Origin: Clostridiales bacterium | Lineage (GTDB): Bacteria; Bacillota; Clostridia; Christensenellales; Borkfalkiaceae | Assembly: GCA_015055505.1 (NCBI GenBank) | Contig: SVIB01000002.1 | Location: 1 to 64,000, forward strand | Direction: 5' to 3' | Length of the DNA: 64,000 nt | Shown: positions 9,460 through 20,778 of the stretch, in pieces | Layout of the letters: each line of letters begins with the position of its first letter | Numbering within the stretch: position 1 is the stretch's first letter | The notes under the pieces: model-generated | Told to the model about the DNA's origin: nothing | The model's input: the letters and a program-made list of their open reading frames with translations, nothing else | Database searches by the model: none | Translations under genes and position numbers: made by a program

Positions 9460-9655
9460 AATTACTCCCTTTTAAATTAAACGCTAAAATAAAGCGGGGC
9501 ATAAAACACCACTCTTTTAACTATACTCTATTTTTTTCAATTTGTCAATAAACTTTAGGGCAGTTAAGCATTTTACACAATTCTTTCATTGATTTTTTAA
9601 TAAAAAAATGCTCCGTTTTAGTTTTTTGCCCTTCAACGGTAATAAAAGTACAAAA

Positions 9656-9692
9656 AAAGCGGAAGGTATTATCTACCTTCCGCCGATTACTT
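9656..9692 (-). terminator. Rho-independent terminator
   Basis: GCGGAAGGTATTATCTACCTTCCGC hairpin. Confidence 0.7.
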
Positions 9693-9708
9693 TATTAAAT
9701 TTTAAGTA

Positions 9709-10122
9709 TTAACCGATATAGTCAAGTACGAATTTTGGAAGTTCGTCTTTTGCCGCACTTACGGTAAGTTCAACGGTAATACCGTTAGCGTTTGCAATCT
9801 TAGCGATATTGCTAAAGAATTCTTCATAAGCGCTGAGATTTTCTTCACCCGTAATTCTCTTTAATCCGTCGATAAATACGTATTCGATATCGTTGTTGCC
9901 AGCAAGAAGTCCTTGAACGAATCCGGTAAATCCAACTACGGACGCTACGTCGTATTCTTCTGCGTAAACGCATTTAACGTTAAGGTCTATATCTACTGTA
10001 TAAATCTTTTTATCAGTTATAAAAACAACGTTACCTTTTGCACTCTTTGCAGCAGCGTTGATATCGTCTTTAATAATTTTTGTTTTGCCAAAGCCCTTAG
10101 GGCCGTAAACTACTTTAATCAT
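9709..10122 (-). CDS. Small P-loop NTPase-like protein
   Basis: MIKVVYGPKGFGKTKII Walker A; VEYVFIDGL-like Walker B (IEYVFIDGL). Confidence 0.55.
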   Translation of the reverse strand: MIKVVYGPKGFGKTKIIKDDINAAAKSAKGNVVFITDKKIYTVDIDLNVKCVYAEEYDVASVVGFTGFVQGLLAGNNDIEYVFIDGLKRITGEENLSAYEEFFSNIAKIANANGITVELTVSAAKDELPKFVLDYIG

Positions 10123-10263
10123 AGAACGTGTCCTCCGTTTCTCTTTTCTATATTGTAAACCAATCAAAATAAAATTTCAATAGTTTTCGGGAAATTTTTT
10201 GTAGTTTTTTCTAAATTTTTTCAAAAATTTTAAGTTCACGCAAAATTTTCCGCTTTTCACTCT

Positions 10264-11460
10264 TTAATTAGCCTTAAGTTTTTTCAAAAATGCCGAAATT
10301 CTATCTATTCCTTTCTTTATATCCGCTGAAGATACGGTATAGGAAAGCCTTATACAGTTATCGTCGCCAAAAGCAAGACCGGGTATTACGGCAACCAATT
10401 CTTCTAAAAGCGCGTCGGCAAAACTTACGCTACCCGTAATTTTCTTTCCGTTATAACTCATACCGTAAAACGCCGAAACGTCAATAAATACGTAAAAAGC
10501 GCCTTTGGGCGGTAAAAATTTTATACCTTCGACTTTTTGAAGTTCATTAATTAAAAGGTTCCGTCTTACGCTAAACTTTCTCGCCATGTCTTTCGCAAAA
10601 TCGGATTTTTCCGAAATTGCCCTAACGGACGCGTATTGCGACACCGTACAAGCGTTACTCGTGGTATGTCCTTGCATTGCCGAAACGGCTTTTGCAACCT
10701 CTTTAGGCGCAACGAGATATCCTATTCTCCAGCCCGTCATAGCGTAACTTTTAGATACGCCGTTTATAATTACGGTATTTTGGCTGGCGTAAGGAGTTAA
10801 AGTCGCTATCGAATAATGCTTTTCGCCGTCGAATATAAGTTCTTCGTATATCTCGTCCGAAATAATTGCAAGATTGTTCTTTTCAGCGATTTTTGCAATA
10901 TCGGTAAGTTCTTCCTTTGTATAAACCGCACCCGTTGGATTACACGGCGAATTAATAATTATCGCTCTCGTTTTGGGAGTTATTGCATTCTCAAAAGCCT
11001 CAATAGTCAACTTATAGCCCGACTTTTGGGATGTTTTGACGGGAACGTAAACACCGCCTGCAAGCGCGATTTGTTCGGCGTAAGTTATCCAACCGGGGGT
11101 TGGAACGATTACCTCGTCGCCATCTTCTATAAGAGCGCACATAACGTGGTAGAGCGAACTTTTTGCGCCCGTAGACACGACTACGTTTTCGGGAGTACAG
11201 TCTATACCGTTATCCCTCTTCATCTTTTCAACAATCGCCTTTTTAAGTTCGGGTATTCCTGCCGTTGGAGTATACTTCGTCTTTCCGTCGCGAAGGGCCT
11301 TTGCCGCCTCGGCTATTATATATTCGGGCGTATTGAAATCAGGCTCGCCGGCAGTAAAAGCAACGACGTCTTTACCCTCTTTTTTCAAGGCGTTTGCCTT
11401 TGCTGAAATTTCAAGCGTTACGGACGGCTTTATTGCGCCGACTTTTTTTGATATTCTCAT
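10264..11460 (-). CDS. PLP-dependent aminotransferase, class I (aspartate aminotransferase-like)
   Basis: IINSPCNPTGAVY, ISDEIYEELIFDG, GVSKSYAMTGWRIGY motifs. Confidence 0.92.
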   Translation of the reverse strand: MRISKKVGAIKPSVTLEISAKANALKKEGKDVVAFTAGEPDFNTPEYIIAEAAKALRDGKTKYTPTAGIPELKKAIVEKMKRDNGIDCTPENVVVSTGAKSSLYHVMCALIEDGDEVIVPTPGWITYAEQIALAGGVYVPVKTSQKSGYKLTIEAFENAITPKTRAIIINSPCNPTGAVYTKEELTDIAKIAEKNNLAIISDEIYEELIFDGEKHYSIATLTPYASQNTVIINGVSKSYAMTGWRIGYLVAPKEVAKAVSAMQGHTTSNACTVSQYASVRAISEKSDFAKDMARKFSVRRNLLINELQKVEGIKFLPPKGAFYVFIDVSAFYGMSYNGKKITGSVSFADALLEELVAVIPGLAFGDDNCIRLSYTVSSADIKKGIDRISAFLKKLKAN

Positions 11461-11461
11461 A

Positions 11462-12532
11462 TTAGTCCTCCTGCGAAGAAAGTTTTGCCTCTCTGTCTGC
11501 TATTGCAAGGGCTTCTATCATTCCTCCTATATCCCCCATCAAAAATTCTTCAAGAGAATATATCGTATAACCTATTCTATGGTCCGTTATTCTGCCTTGC
11601 GGGAAGTTGTAGGTTCTTATTCTTTCCGACCTATCGCCCGTTCCTACTTGGCTCTTTCTATTTGCGGCGTATTCGCTTTGATACTGCGTGTTGTAATAAT
11701 CGTAAAGACGGCTCTTCATAACTTTCATAGCCTTTTCACGGTTTTTTATTTGCGAACGCTCGTCTTGGCAAGTAACGACAATTCCCGTTGGAATATGCGT
11801 CATTCTTATACAAGACTCGGTTTTATTGACGTGTTGACCGCCCGCACCCGACGAACGGTAGGTATCCACCTTTAAATCCTTTTCGTCAATATGAATTTCT
11901 ACGTCTTCAGCCTCCGGAAGAACGGCAACCGTTACGGTTGAAGTATGAATTCTGCCTTGAGATTCGGTATCGGGTACACGCTGAACTCTATGAACACCGC
12001 TCTCGTATTTAAGTTTACTGTACGCGCCCTTTCCGCTTATTGAAAATACTACTTCTTTAATTCCGCCGAGTTCGGTTTCGTTACTGTCAATCTCTTCAGT
12101 CTTCCAACGGTTGCTCTCAGCGTATTTTACGTACATACGGTAAAGTTCGTACGCAAATAAGGCGGCTTCTTCACCACCTGCGCCCCCTCTAATTTCAATA
12201 ATAACGTTCTTGTTATCGTCGGGATCTTTGGGAAGAAGTAAAATCTTGAGTTCGTCGGTAAGATCTTGGAGTCTTTTCTTGCAAGAATAATATTCCTCTT
12301 CAAGCATTGCTTTCATTTCGGGGTCGGTTTCACTCTTTAAAAGTTCTTCAGCCGAAAGTCCGTCTTCTTCAATTTTTTTGTACTCAAGATACTTGTTTGC
12401 CGTCTCTTCAATTTCCGCTCTCTCTTTTACGTACTTTTGCCAACTTTCCATATCCTTTATTACTTCGGGGTCTGCAACGAGAGTGGACAGTTTTTCAAAT
12501 CTTTCGAGTATTCCTTGTAGTTTTGAAATCAT
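11462..12532 (-). CDS. prfA: Peptide chain release factor 1
   Basis: [11 protein letters not shown] and [15 protein letters not shown] motifs. Confidence 0.97.
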   Translation of the reverse strand: MISKLQGILERFEKLSTLVADPEVIKDMESWQKYVKERAEIEETANKYLEYKKIEEDGLSAEELLKSETDPEMKAMLEEEYYSCKKRLQDLTDELKILLLPKDPDDNKNVIIEIRGGAGGEEAALFAYELYRMYVKYAESNRWKTEEIDSNETELGGIKEVVFSISGKGAYSKLKYESGVHRVQRVPDTESQGRIHTSTVTVAVLPEAEDVEIHIDEKDLKVDTYRSSGAGGQHVNKTESCIRMTHIPTGIVVTCQDERSQIKNREKAMKVMKSRLYDYYNTQYQSEYAANRKSQVGTGDRSERIRTYNFPQGRITDHRIGYTIYSLEEFLMGDIGGMIEALAIADREAKLSSQED

Positions 12533-14340
12533 ATAAGTTCCGCCTTTACTATGCGTTCTATTCCGCTTAGGTCTTTTATTATTTCTGTGCGATAATCAAC
12601 TCCGAGAAGGGTTTTTACACTTTCTGCTTGGTCTATACCAACCTCTAAAAGAAGAGTTCCGCCGACTTCTAAAAAGTCCTTTGCTCGGCTTGCTATAATC
12701 CTATAAAAATCTAATCCGTCCTCTCCGCCGAGAAGAGCCAACGCAGGCTCGTAATCTTTAACTTCAGTTTGGAGAGTTGGGATATCTTCTATCTTTATAT
12801 AAGGCGGATTTGAAATAATAAGGTTAAATTTTCCTTCTATATTTTCAAACATATCGCTCTCAACGATATTTACGTCAAGGTCGTATTTTTTGAAATTTTC
12901 ACTTGCTAAAGAGAGCGCCTCACTTGAAATATCGCTTGCCGTGACGGTTGCGCCCGTCTTGGCTTTTATTACGAGTGCGATTGCTCCGCTTCCCGTACAA
13001 AGGTCCAGTACAGTTGAATTTTCATTGACCGTTTTTAAAGCAATTTCTACAAGTTCCTCGGTTTCAGGTCTTGGAATTAACGCCCTTTCGTCAACTTTCA
13101 AATCGTATCCGTAGAAATTTGCGCTACCTAAAACGTACCAAAGAGGTCTACCTTTCAATCTTTGTTTTGCAAGTTCTTCAATTTTATCTATTTGCTTTGC
13201 CGTAACGAACTTTTCTCCGCTTAAATCACTGCGTTTTAAACCCGTTACCTCGCAAATAAGCCACTCAGCGTCCGCACCGTCGTCAATTCCGCCCTCTTTA
13301 AAGGTGTTCTTTAACTTTTCAGTGTATTCATTTACCTTTTCGGGCACGACGAATTTACAGCACGGTTCGTTTTCGTCGGCATCCATCTTTAAAACCTTAT
13401 TAAAAGCCGTTATGGCTACCTCTATCATTTGATCGTCGGGTTCGCTCGTCGTAATTCTTTGAATTAAAAGTCCGGGGACTTTTAACGGATATACGAGCGG
13501 ACTGTCCGTTTTTGCAAGCAATTTTAAAAGTTCATAAGAAAGCCCTGCAACTAAGGGTAAAAGAGCAAGTTTTGATAAAAGTTTTAAAAATCCGTTAGTG
13601 AGCATTGGGAATATCGCACCAAAAACGGAGAAAACTAAAATACTTACGAACATTACGAAAAACATAAACGTCGTTCCGCATCTGTCGTGAACGCGCCTGC
13701 ACGTTCTTACGTTTTCTACGGTTAATTCTAAACCTTTCTCGTATGCGGTAATGGTTTTATGCTCCGCTCCGTGATACATATACGTACGTTTTATATCTTT
13801 CATAAGTGAGGTTAAAAGAACGTAGCCTACGAATATAAGTATACGCACTAATCCCTCGAAAAGATTTACCCAAATAAGTTTATCCGTTACGTAGGTAGAA
13901 AAAAGCCTACCTAAAAAGTGAGGAATAACAAAAAATAAACCTATTGAAAAGGCAAGCCCTAATACAACGCCGAGAGTAATAACTACACTCATAATATCAA
14001 CCTTAAAGGTTTTTGCAAGCCATTTTTCAAATTTACTCGGCTCGGTTGCCGTTTCGTCTTCGCCGTATACTTCCGCCGAGCGCATTAATATTTTAACCCC
14101 CGTCACCATCGACGAGAAGAAATTTACCATTCCTCTAATTACGGGCCACTTTGCAATTTTTTTGACTTCGCTTTGAGGCTTTAACCTATCCGCCTCTAAA
14201 CGAATTATTCCGTCGCTATCTCTAACGGCGGTTGCTATACCCGATTTTCCGCGCATCATAACACCCTCTAATACGGCTTGACCGCCGATAGAGGTTTTAC
14301 ATGCACCGTTTTTAGTTTTACAGTTTTCTTTTTTGCTCAT
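12529..14340 (-). CDS. prmC: Fusion: DUF1385 membrane protein + release factor glutamine methyltransferase (PrmC/HemK)
   Basis: N-terminal [15 protein letters not shown]...[13 protein letters not shown] (DUF1385); C-terminal [16 protein letters not shown]...NPPYI (PrmC); one uninterrupted ORF. Confidence 0.9.
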   Translation of the reverse strand: MSKKENCKTKNGACKTSIGGQAVLEGVMMRGKSGIATAVRDSDGIIRLEADRLKPQSEVKKIAKWPVIRGMVNFFSSMVTGVKILMRSAEVYGEDETATEPSKFEKWLAKTFKVDIMSVVITLGVVLGLAFSIGLFFVIPHFLGRLFSTYVTDKLIWVNLFEGLVRILIFVGYVLLTSLMKDIKRTYMYHGAEHKTITAYEKGLELTVENVRTCRRVHDRCGTTFMFFVMFVSILVFSVFGAIFPMLTNGFLKLLSKLALLPLVAGLSYELLKLLAKTDSPLVYPLKVPGLLIQRITTSEPDDQMIEVAITAFNKVLKMDADENEPCCKFVVPEKVNEYTEKLKNTFKEGGIDDGADAEWLICEVTGLKRSDLSGEKFVTAKQIDKIEELAKQRLKGRPLWYVLGSANFYGYDLKVDERALIPRPETEELVEIALKTVNENSTVLDLCTGSGAIALVIKAKTGATVTASDISSEALSLASENFKKYDLDVNIVESDMFENIEGKFNLIISNPPYIKIEDIPTLQTEVKDYEPALALLGGEDGLDFYRIIASRAKDFLEVGGTLLLEVGIDQAESVKTLLGVDYRTEIIKDLSGIERIVKAELI

Positions 14341-14443
14341 AATTTTAAAATGATTTATTGTAAATGATAAAGGTTACTATTTATATAATATTAGCTTATT
14401 TAAGATTGTTTAAATTCAAAACACTTAGAAACAAGGAGCGTGA

Positions 14444-14790
14444 TGCTCCACCCTTATTGCTACCGCCATAGTTCATAGCCAGCATAAAAACCTCAAACAA
14501 AAGATTTTGCACAGCAAAAAATTTTGTTTGAAAAGGAGCAAACGGCTGAAAGGTCTTGCGGATTACTTTCAGTAATTCGCTAACAAAAAGCCGATTTGCG
14601 ACGCCGTGACGCTCCACCCTTATTGCTACCGCCACAGTTCATAGCCAGCATAAAAACCTCAAACAAAAGATTTTGCACAGTAAAAGATTTTGTTTGAAAA
14701 GGAGCAACCGATTGCAAAGTCTTACCGTTTGTCTAAAGCCAAACGGTTGACAAAAAATCGTGTTGCGACGCCGTGACTCTCCACCCTTAT
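14444..14790 (+). repeat. Tandem ~167-bp repeat (two full units plus start of a third), candidate structured RNA
   Basis: CTCCACCCTTAT anchor at ~14445, ~14612 and ~14779; units near-identical in first ~95 nt, then diverge with compensatory stem changes. Confidence 0.75.
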
Positions 14791-14809
14791 ACCACCTTGT
14801 TCGAGTATG

Positions 14810-14938
14810 TTTTAAAGGCTTAGATGCGAGTTTACCAAGGCTCGTGAGCCCGAAAAGATTTGGTAGACCTTGTTGGTCACCAAAGTTTTGAGGGCGAAAC
14901 AGCAAACGAAGGTAAACGAAGTATATAAGCCTTTAAAA
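14810..14938 (+). repeat. Structured element A, closed by 13-bp inverted repeat
   Basis: TTTTAAAGGCTTA...TAAGCCTTTAAAA with internal hairpin TTTGGTAGACCTTGTTGGTCACCAAA; homologous to element B at 44317-44441. Confidence 0.7.
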
Positions 14939-15059
14939 AAAGAGCCCTAAGTACACAAAAACTTAGGGCGAATAACCGAACTTTGCGGCATAAAACTCGC
15001 CGACAAAAGTTTTAGATACCAAGAAAGTTGAGAAATTCTCAACTTTTTGCTGTCTAATA

Positions 15060-15263
15060 TTAAAGACTGTATCTTTTCTTGAATTTATCAACACGTCCGC
15101 CGGTATCGACAAGTTTCTGCTTGCCGGTAAAGAACGGATGACATTTACTGCAAATATCTACCTTAATGGTATCAACATTTTTAGTCGTGCCGGTCTGGAA
15201 AGTTTCTCCGCAAGCGCACTGAACGGTGACAATTTTATAGTTGGGATGTAATTCCGCTTTCAT
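15060..15263 (-). CDS. rpmE: 50S ribosomal protein L31
   Basis: [27 protein letters not shown]...[28 protein letters not shown]. Confidence 0.97.
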   Translation of the reverse strand: MKAELHPNYKIVTVQCACGETFQTGTTKNVDTIKVDICSKCHPFFTGKQKLVDTGGRVDKFKKRYSL

Positions 15264-15493
15264 TTTTTCACCTCACAAGATTTTAATGCTAACATATTAT
15301 ATATTATTTTCTTCCGTATGTCAATCATTTAAACTTAAATTTAAAAATTTATTTACATTTTGCAATTATTCCGCTAAAACGGTCAGTATTTGTAATTTCA
15401 TTTAAATTTCAAAAATAAATAAATGCTTTTTTTAGTTGCAAAAAAACTTCAAATATAATATACTTTATCTATAAACGAAAAGTTAGGTGTTTT

Positions 15494-16519
15494 ATGATTG
15501 CTTGGAGACTTTCCGATTTTGGAAAAATTGAAAAAACTGATAATCGCGAAGCCTTGGAAGGAATTGACAGTGTAAAAGTAAGAATTACGCGCGCCCTTAT
15601 TACCGAGGACGATATTGCTATTGCGTGCGGTGAAGACAAAACCATAAAACGCCCGATAATTCTTGGAAGGATGGCTGTCGGTCAAGTTTCCGAACTTGGT
15701 CAAGACTCGGGCTTTTTAGAAAAAGGAACGAGGGTATTTTTATCCCCCGTTAAACAATGCGGTAAATGTTATCACTGTACTAACGATAACCCTGAGGATT
15801 GCTACGATTTTAGGATAGCGGGTAAAAACGTAAACGGGTTTTTAAAAGATTTTGCAGTTTTAAATACTTCAGACGTATATTCTTTACCTGCAAGCGTAAA
15901 GGACGAAGATGCGATTTACATTGAATATATTGCGCTCGCGCTTTCAGTAATTGACAAACTAAAAGTTGAAAAAGGTCAACACGTTGCCGTTATGGGGGCA
16001 AACGTTTTCGGCTCTATTCTTTCGCAACTGCTTATTTATTATCAAGCAGTGCCCATTTTACTTGACGAGGATGAAAGTAAACTCCGTCTTGCCAAAAAAT
16101 CGGGCATATACTATACGGTAAACGCAAACGCAAAAGCCGAAAAAGAAGTTTGCACTTTAACCGGCGGAAGAATGGCTAGTAAAGTTGTATTTGTGACAAG
16201 GTCTGGACTTAATAGCGAACTTGCGTATAAACTTGCCGCTCCTTCTTCAACCGTTGCTTACGCAGGCTTTACTTACCCCAACTTAAAAACACCCGTAAAC
16301 GTTGCTATGTCTAAACAACTTTCGACCGTTTGCGTAACTAACGGATACGGCAACTATCTTACGGCAATAAACCTTTTGGCAAATAAAGCGATTGACCTTT
16401 CTAATTACGCTCTTCCCATCACCAAAATGGACAATATTATTTCAAACGTAGAGGAAATGTCAAACGCCTTTAAAAAGAAAGAATCTTTTTCAAATTTATA
16501 TATCAATATGTTAGGTTAA
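15494..16519 (+). CDS. Zinc-dependent alcohol dehydrogenase/MDR family protein
   Basis: CGKCYHCTNDNPEDC structural-Zn motif; Rossmann VAVMGANVFGSIL. Confidence 0.8.
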   Translation: MIAWRLSDFGKIEKTDNREALEGIDSVKVRITRALITEDDIAIACGEDKTIKRPIILGRMAVGQVSELGQDSGFLEKGTRVFLSPVKQCGKCYHCTNDNPEDCYDFRIAGKNVNGFLKDFAVLNTSDVYSLPASVKDEDAIYIEYIALALSVIDKLKVEKGQHVAVMGANVFGSILSQLLIYYQAVPILLDEDESKLRLAKKSGIYYTVNANAKAEKEVCTLTGGRMASKVVFVTRSGLNSELAYKLAAPSSTVAYAGFTYPNLKTPVNVAMSKQLSTVCVTNGYGNYLTAINLLANKAIDLSNYALPITKMDNIISNVEEMSNAFKKKESFSNLYINMLG

Positions 16520-16581
16520 AATTTAAGCCCAAGTTTAATAGACTTGGGCTTTTATATTGCAAAAACCTATCAATAAGTCGA

Positions 16582-17916
16582 TTATCGGCTCAACATTGCT
16601 TTTATCTTGTCGTATAAATCCCCTGCGCCGAGAATTAAAACAAGGTCGTTTTTTCTCACTTTCTTTTTCAAGGTTTCAACTAATTCTTTTTCGTCTTCAA
16701 AATACGCACTGCTTGTAAGCAAGTCGCTTAAATCTTTCGCTCCACCGCCTGCCATATAATTTTCCCTTGCCGAATAGGTTTTAAAAAGCGACAAGTTATT
16801 GACTTTATTCAAAACCTCGATAAATTCTTCTTTTAAAAACACAGTACGGGAATAAGTATGCGGTTGAAATACAACGAAAAGTTGCCCCTTGCACCTCTCT
16901 TCTGCCAACTTCAAGCAAGCGCTAATCTCAGTTGGATGATGAGCGTAATCTGCAATAACGTCACACCCGTTTATGTTGCCTATTTGCTCATACCTTCTTT
17001 TTACTCCTTTAAAACTCTTCAATCCTGCTTTAATCTTACGAATAGGAATTCCCACTTCGTATGCGCACGCTATAGACGCTAAGGCGTTTTTTACGTTGTG
17101 TTCTCCATATACGTTGAGTTTTATTTTTGTAATCTTTTTTCCTTTTATGAACAAATCGAAGGAATACACTCCCCTTTCTTCTTTTAAATTTTTTGCCGTG
17201 AATTTCGATTCGTTATAGATAGAAAAGCCAATTTTATTAGCGCCTTTATATTCGTTTAATACGTCGTCGTTTACGCCGATAATCGACTTATAGCCCCGTT
17301 TTATAAAGTCAAGATAAGTATTTTTTAATTCCTCTTCGCTTTCATAACAATCCATGTGGTCTTTACCCGTGTTAAGGCAAACCGCAATATCGGCAGTAAA
17401 ACGGTTTAAGTTCTTTTTAAACTCGCATACCTCGCTTAAAAACACTTCGTGTCCGCGGTTTATAAAGTTTCCGTACACGCTGTCTTCACCGCCGACGTGA
17501 GCGGTAAACGGCACGTTTGCTTTTATGAATATATGCGCAAGCATTGATGTGACCGTAGTTTTTCCGTGACATCCGGCAACGCCAATAACCGTTCCAAAAT
17601 TTTCGGCTATCATATTTAAAAGTTCTGCGCGTGAAAGCACGTAATAACCCAACTCTTTTGCTTTTTTAAGTTCGGGATTATTTTCGTCAATTGCATCACT
17701 AAACACTACGACGTGAACTCCGTCTAAATTATTTTCGCTATGCCCGACGAAAATTTTTGCTCCTAATTTTTCAAGTTCTAACAGTCTTTCATTTGAAGTT
17801 CTATCGCTACCGCTTACTGAAAATCCAGACGAAAGACAGTATTTGGCAAGTGCGCTCATACTCACTCCGCCAACGCCTATAAAGTGTACCAACATCTCTT
17901 TTTTATTCTTTATCAT
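16582..17916 (-). CDS. murC: UDP-N-acetylmuramate--L-alanine ligase
   Basis: HFIGVGGVSMSALA, GVAGCHGKTTVTSML, YAHHPTEI motifs. Confidence 0.95.
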   Translation of the reverse strand: MIKNKKEMLVHFIGVGGVSMSALAKYCLSSGFSVSGSDRTSNERLLELEKLGAKIFVGHSENNLDGVHVVVFSDAIDENNPELKKAKELGYYVLSRAELLNMIAENFGTVIGVAGCHGKTTVTSMLAHIFIKANVPFTAHVGGEDSVYGNFINRGHEVFLSEVCEFKKNLNRFTADIAVCLNTGKDHMDCYESEEELKNTYLDFIKRGYKSIIGVNDDVLNEYKGANKIGFSIYNESKFTAKNLKEERGVYSFDLFIKGKKITKIKLNVYGEHNVKNALASIACAYEVGIPIRKIKAGLKSFKGVKRRYEQIGNINGCDVIADYAHHPTEISACLKLAEERCKGQLFVVFQPHTYSRTVFLKEEFIEVLNKVNNLSLFKTYSARENYMAGGGAKDLSDLLTSSAYFEDEKELVETLKKKVRKNDLVLILGAGDLYDKIKAMLSR

Positions 17917-18062
17917 ATAAAATATTATGCATAATAGGAGAAATTGTTTACAATTTTATTAAAAAACTTGAAATTTTGCCAAAAAATTTTAAAAAATTGT
18001 TGAAAACATAAAAAAAATAGTGTATTATATAAATAGGAAATAAATGATTAGGGAGATATATC

Positions 18063-18329
18063 ATGAAAATTTCGGACGTAAGAGTACGTATAGTACAAAA
18101 GGAAGACATTAAACTTAAAGCCGTAGCATCCATAACTATTGACGACTGTTTTGTAATTCACGATATCAAAGTTATCGAAGGTAATGAAGGCTATTTCGTA
18201 GCAATGCCATCCAGAAAGACAAATGACGGTGAGTATAAAGATATTGCTCATCCCATCAACACCGAAACAAGACAAACCGTTATTGACGCCGTTTTAGAGG
18301 CTTTCAAAAACGAACTTGCAAAGGTGTAA
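18063..18329 (+). CDS. spoVG: Septation regulator SpoVG
   Basis: [12 protein letters not shown]...[35 protein letters not shown]. Confidence 0.96.
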   Translation: MKISDVRVRIVQKEDIKLKAVASITIDDCFVIHDIKVIEGNEGYFVAMPSRKTNDGEYKDIAHPINTETRQTVIDAVLEAFKNELAKV

Positions 18330-18456
18330 AAAACCCAACGGGTATTAAAATCGCATAAGAAACGGGCTAACCTTTTTCCTTAACGGATAACGCGTTAGCC
18401 CGTCTCTTTTTATACTCAAATTAAAAGAGGGAGATTGTTTTCTCCCTCTTTATCTT

Positions 18457-19155
18457 TTATTTTATGCCTATTATTTGATTTGGATTTAATTCAAAAATCA
18501 AGTCGGCATAGTCTTTTCCGTACTTAGATTTTACTTTATCATAGGCGTGCTTAAAATAATTTACTCTATTGAAATGGTAGTCGCTTGCAACGACATCAAC
18601 AAGGCGTTTTTTAAGAAGTTGTTTCGTAAACTTATTTTCCTCAGGATACGACTTTTTTACAACCGACGCTGCGTTTACTGTAACTACGACTCCGTTTTTA
18701 CGAAGTTGTTCTACCATTTCTACCGAACGGAAATAAGAATACCTCTCTATATGGGCAATTACGGGATAATACCCTATCATCCTTACCCTATAACAAATCT
18801 CATCAATATCAGTTTCTATATCGTAAGGAAATTCAAGTAAAACGAATTTACCGTCCGCCAAAGGCAAAAACTGTCCGCTTTCAAATTTTTCCCCAACGCC
18901 TTTATGTACCGTTATCTCTCTACCTAAATAGAGGTTTATATCATACCCTTTTTCCTTAACTTGCGCTTTAAAATCATTGAATACAGACCGCACTTCGTCA
19001 GCCGAACAAGCGTATACCCCTCTTCGGTAATGCGGTGTGCATATTAAATTTTTCACGCCTTGCTTTATCGCCTCTTCAATCATAAAAAACGAGTTTTCGA
19101 AGTTCTCGCTTCCGTCGTCTACCAAAGGCAATACGTGGGTATGAATATCAGTCAT
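18457..19155 (-). CDS. CpsB/CapC-type PHP tyrosine-protein phosphatase
   Basis: MTDIHTHVLPLVDDGSENFENSF...CTPHYRRG...IAHIERY. Confidence 0.9.
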   Translation of the reverse strand: MTDIHTHVLPLVDDGSENFENSFFMIEEAIKQGVKNLICTPHYRRGVYACSADEVRSVFNDFKAQVKEKGYDINLYLGREITVHKGVGEKFESGQFLPLADGKFVLLEFPYDIETDIDEICYRVRMIGYYPVIAHIERYSYFRSVEMVEQLRKNGVVVTVNAASVVKKSYPEENKFTKQLLKKRLVDVVASDYHFNRVNYFKHAYDKVKSKYGKDYADLIFELNPNQIIGIK

Positions 19156-19179
19156 GATAACACCTATATAAATTAAATT

Positions 19180-19893
19180 TTAAAGGTCGCTTTCGTATCC
19201 GTACTGAACAGCATCAGGCGAAACCATCGTCATTGCCGTACCAAGAATGGGAACGTTAACCCTTTGTAAAAGACTAACCGCATCTTTTACCGCACTTCTC
19301 TTTGTAAAGTTTGCCGCTACGGTCAGTAAAATGCCGTCCGCAAATCTTGCTATGTGCATATAGTCTGAGGTCAACAAAACGGGTGGACAATCCAATAAAA
19401 CGAAATCATACTTTTCTTTTAACTCAGCAATAAGATTGCTCATTTTTTCAGAGTCTAACACGAGTGATGCATTACGAATTTCTTTTCCTCTCGTAATCAC
19501 GTCAACACCGTATTCGGTAGTTTTTATAATATCTTCGCTACTTACAGCACCCGAAACGTAATCGCCAATACCCACTGCCTCGTCAACCGAAAAGACCGCG
19601 CTTACTTTAGGACGTCTAAAATCAAGGTCAACGATTACGACTTTTTTATCGTTAAAACTTAAAGAAACACCAAGGTTGCAAACGGTAGTCGTCTTTCCTT
19701 CGCCGGGTATAGACGCTTCAACCTGAACTGTTTTTACACCGTTCATTCCAAGATATAAAAGGTTGTCTTTTAATCTGTTGTAACTTTCGTCCAAAGTCGT
19801 TCTTCCGCCTTTGGTTATCATTATTTTGTACTCGTAAGAGGCTTTTTTCTTCCTTATAAGTCCCGTAAAACTGCTTATCGACTTTTGTGCCAT
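19180..19893 (-). CDS. CpsD/CapB-type bacterial tyrosine kinase
   Basis: VEASIPGEGKTTTVCNLG Walker A, VIVDLDFRRP, LLDCPPVL. Confidence 0.9.
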   Translation of the reverse strand: MAQKSISSFTGLIRKKKASYEYKIMITKGGRTTLDESYNRLKDNLLYLGMNGVKTVQVEASIPGEGKTTTVCNLGVSLSFNDKKVVIVDLDFRRPKVSAVFSVDEAVGIGDYVSGAVSSEDIIKTTEYGVDVITRGKEIRNASLVLDSEKMSNLIAELKEKYDFVLLDCPPVLLTSDYMHIARFADGILLTVAANFTKRSAVKDAVSLLQRVNVPILGTAMTMVSPDAVQYGYESDL

Positions 19894-19894
19894 T

Positions 19895-20641
19895 TCAGTT
19901 TGCCTCCTTGTTTTTGTTTTTAGCAGGCGAAACTGCTTCAATCATGGAAAGAACCTCAATACCAAGGTCGGCTTCAAATAAATCTTTATCGCTATACGTA
20001 TCGTTTAAAAGAATTTTTAAAAGTACGAATAAAAGCGATCCAAACGCGCCAAGGATAAAGAAAATTGCCATATATTTAAAGACTTTAGAGCCTGCGTCAC
20101 TTTCGGCGTCACTTGCAGGAGAGGTTATTTTTAACTTGCCCGCAAATTCTTCATACGTATATTCGCCGTCTTTATTTTCGTTTACGGCAGCAATCATATT
20201 TTCAATGACTTTTTGTAAAATTTGCTTTGCGTCTTTATTTGTCGTTGTAAGCGTTAAGTCCATCATTACCGTATTTACGGAAATTCCAAGACTGCTTTCA
20301 AGTTCTTTAGCGGTGATTTTTCCTTCGTGATGCTCTGAATTGTAATCTGTTTCTACTTGTTGAAAAATTATTTTATTGGTAGAGTCTAAAAACGCTTTCA
20401 TGGTAGTTGCAAGTTCTTTAGACTGTGTAATATTTCCACCGTCTTGATCTGTAGACGATACCATAAGCGAGGCTTTTGAAACGTAAGTCGTCTTTACGAA
20501 AAACTTACCGAATACCCCACCGATAGCAGTACACAAAAGAGTAATTGCTACGATAAGTAAAAAACTGTTTTTAATTTCTTTGATAAGAGCACGTACCGTA
20601 AACTGACTACCGCCCTCTTCTCTAATTTCAATTTCTTCCAT
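19895..20641 (-). CDS. Wzz/CpsC-type polysaccharide chain-length/kinase activator protein
   Basis: Two TM segments flanking a YVSKASLMV...coiled region; operonic with CpsD. Confidence 0.85.
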   Translation of the reverse strand: MEEIEIREEGGSQFTVRALIKEIKNSFLLIVAITLLCTAIGGVFGKFFVKTTYVSKASLMVSSTDQDGGNITQSKELATTMKAFLDSTNKIIFQQVETDYNSEHHEGKITAKELESSLGISVNTVMMDLTLTTTNKDAKQILQKVIENMIAAVNENKDGEYTYEEFAGKLKITSPASDAESDAGSKVFKYMAIFFILGAFGSLLFVLLKILLNDTYSDKDLFEADLGIEVLSMIEAVSPAKNKNKEAN

Positions 20642-20778
20642 TTTTTTGTCCCTTAGTTTTATTGGTTTTCACCTATTATAATAATATCATTTACTTATAA
20701 AAAAGTAAAGTAAAAATTAAAATTTCCCGCCATCTTCGTTGCGATATTTAAAAATATACAAATAATCGACTTATAGGC

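Noticed and set aside
14444-14790. Possible CRISPR-like array
   Set aside because: Only two full 167-bp units; repeat and spacer sizes do not fit CRISPR and no cas genes are present.
14396-14905. Minus-strand ORFs of 79 and 88 aa
   Set aside because: They translate the tandem structured repeat and element A; no protein family signal, and the covariation argues for RNA or DNA structure.
18457-20641. Possible complete capsule locus
   Set aside because: Only the phosphatase/kinase/Wzz regulatory genes are present; no glycosyltransferases or polymerase adjacent, so just reported as individual genes.
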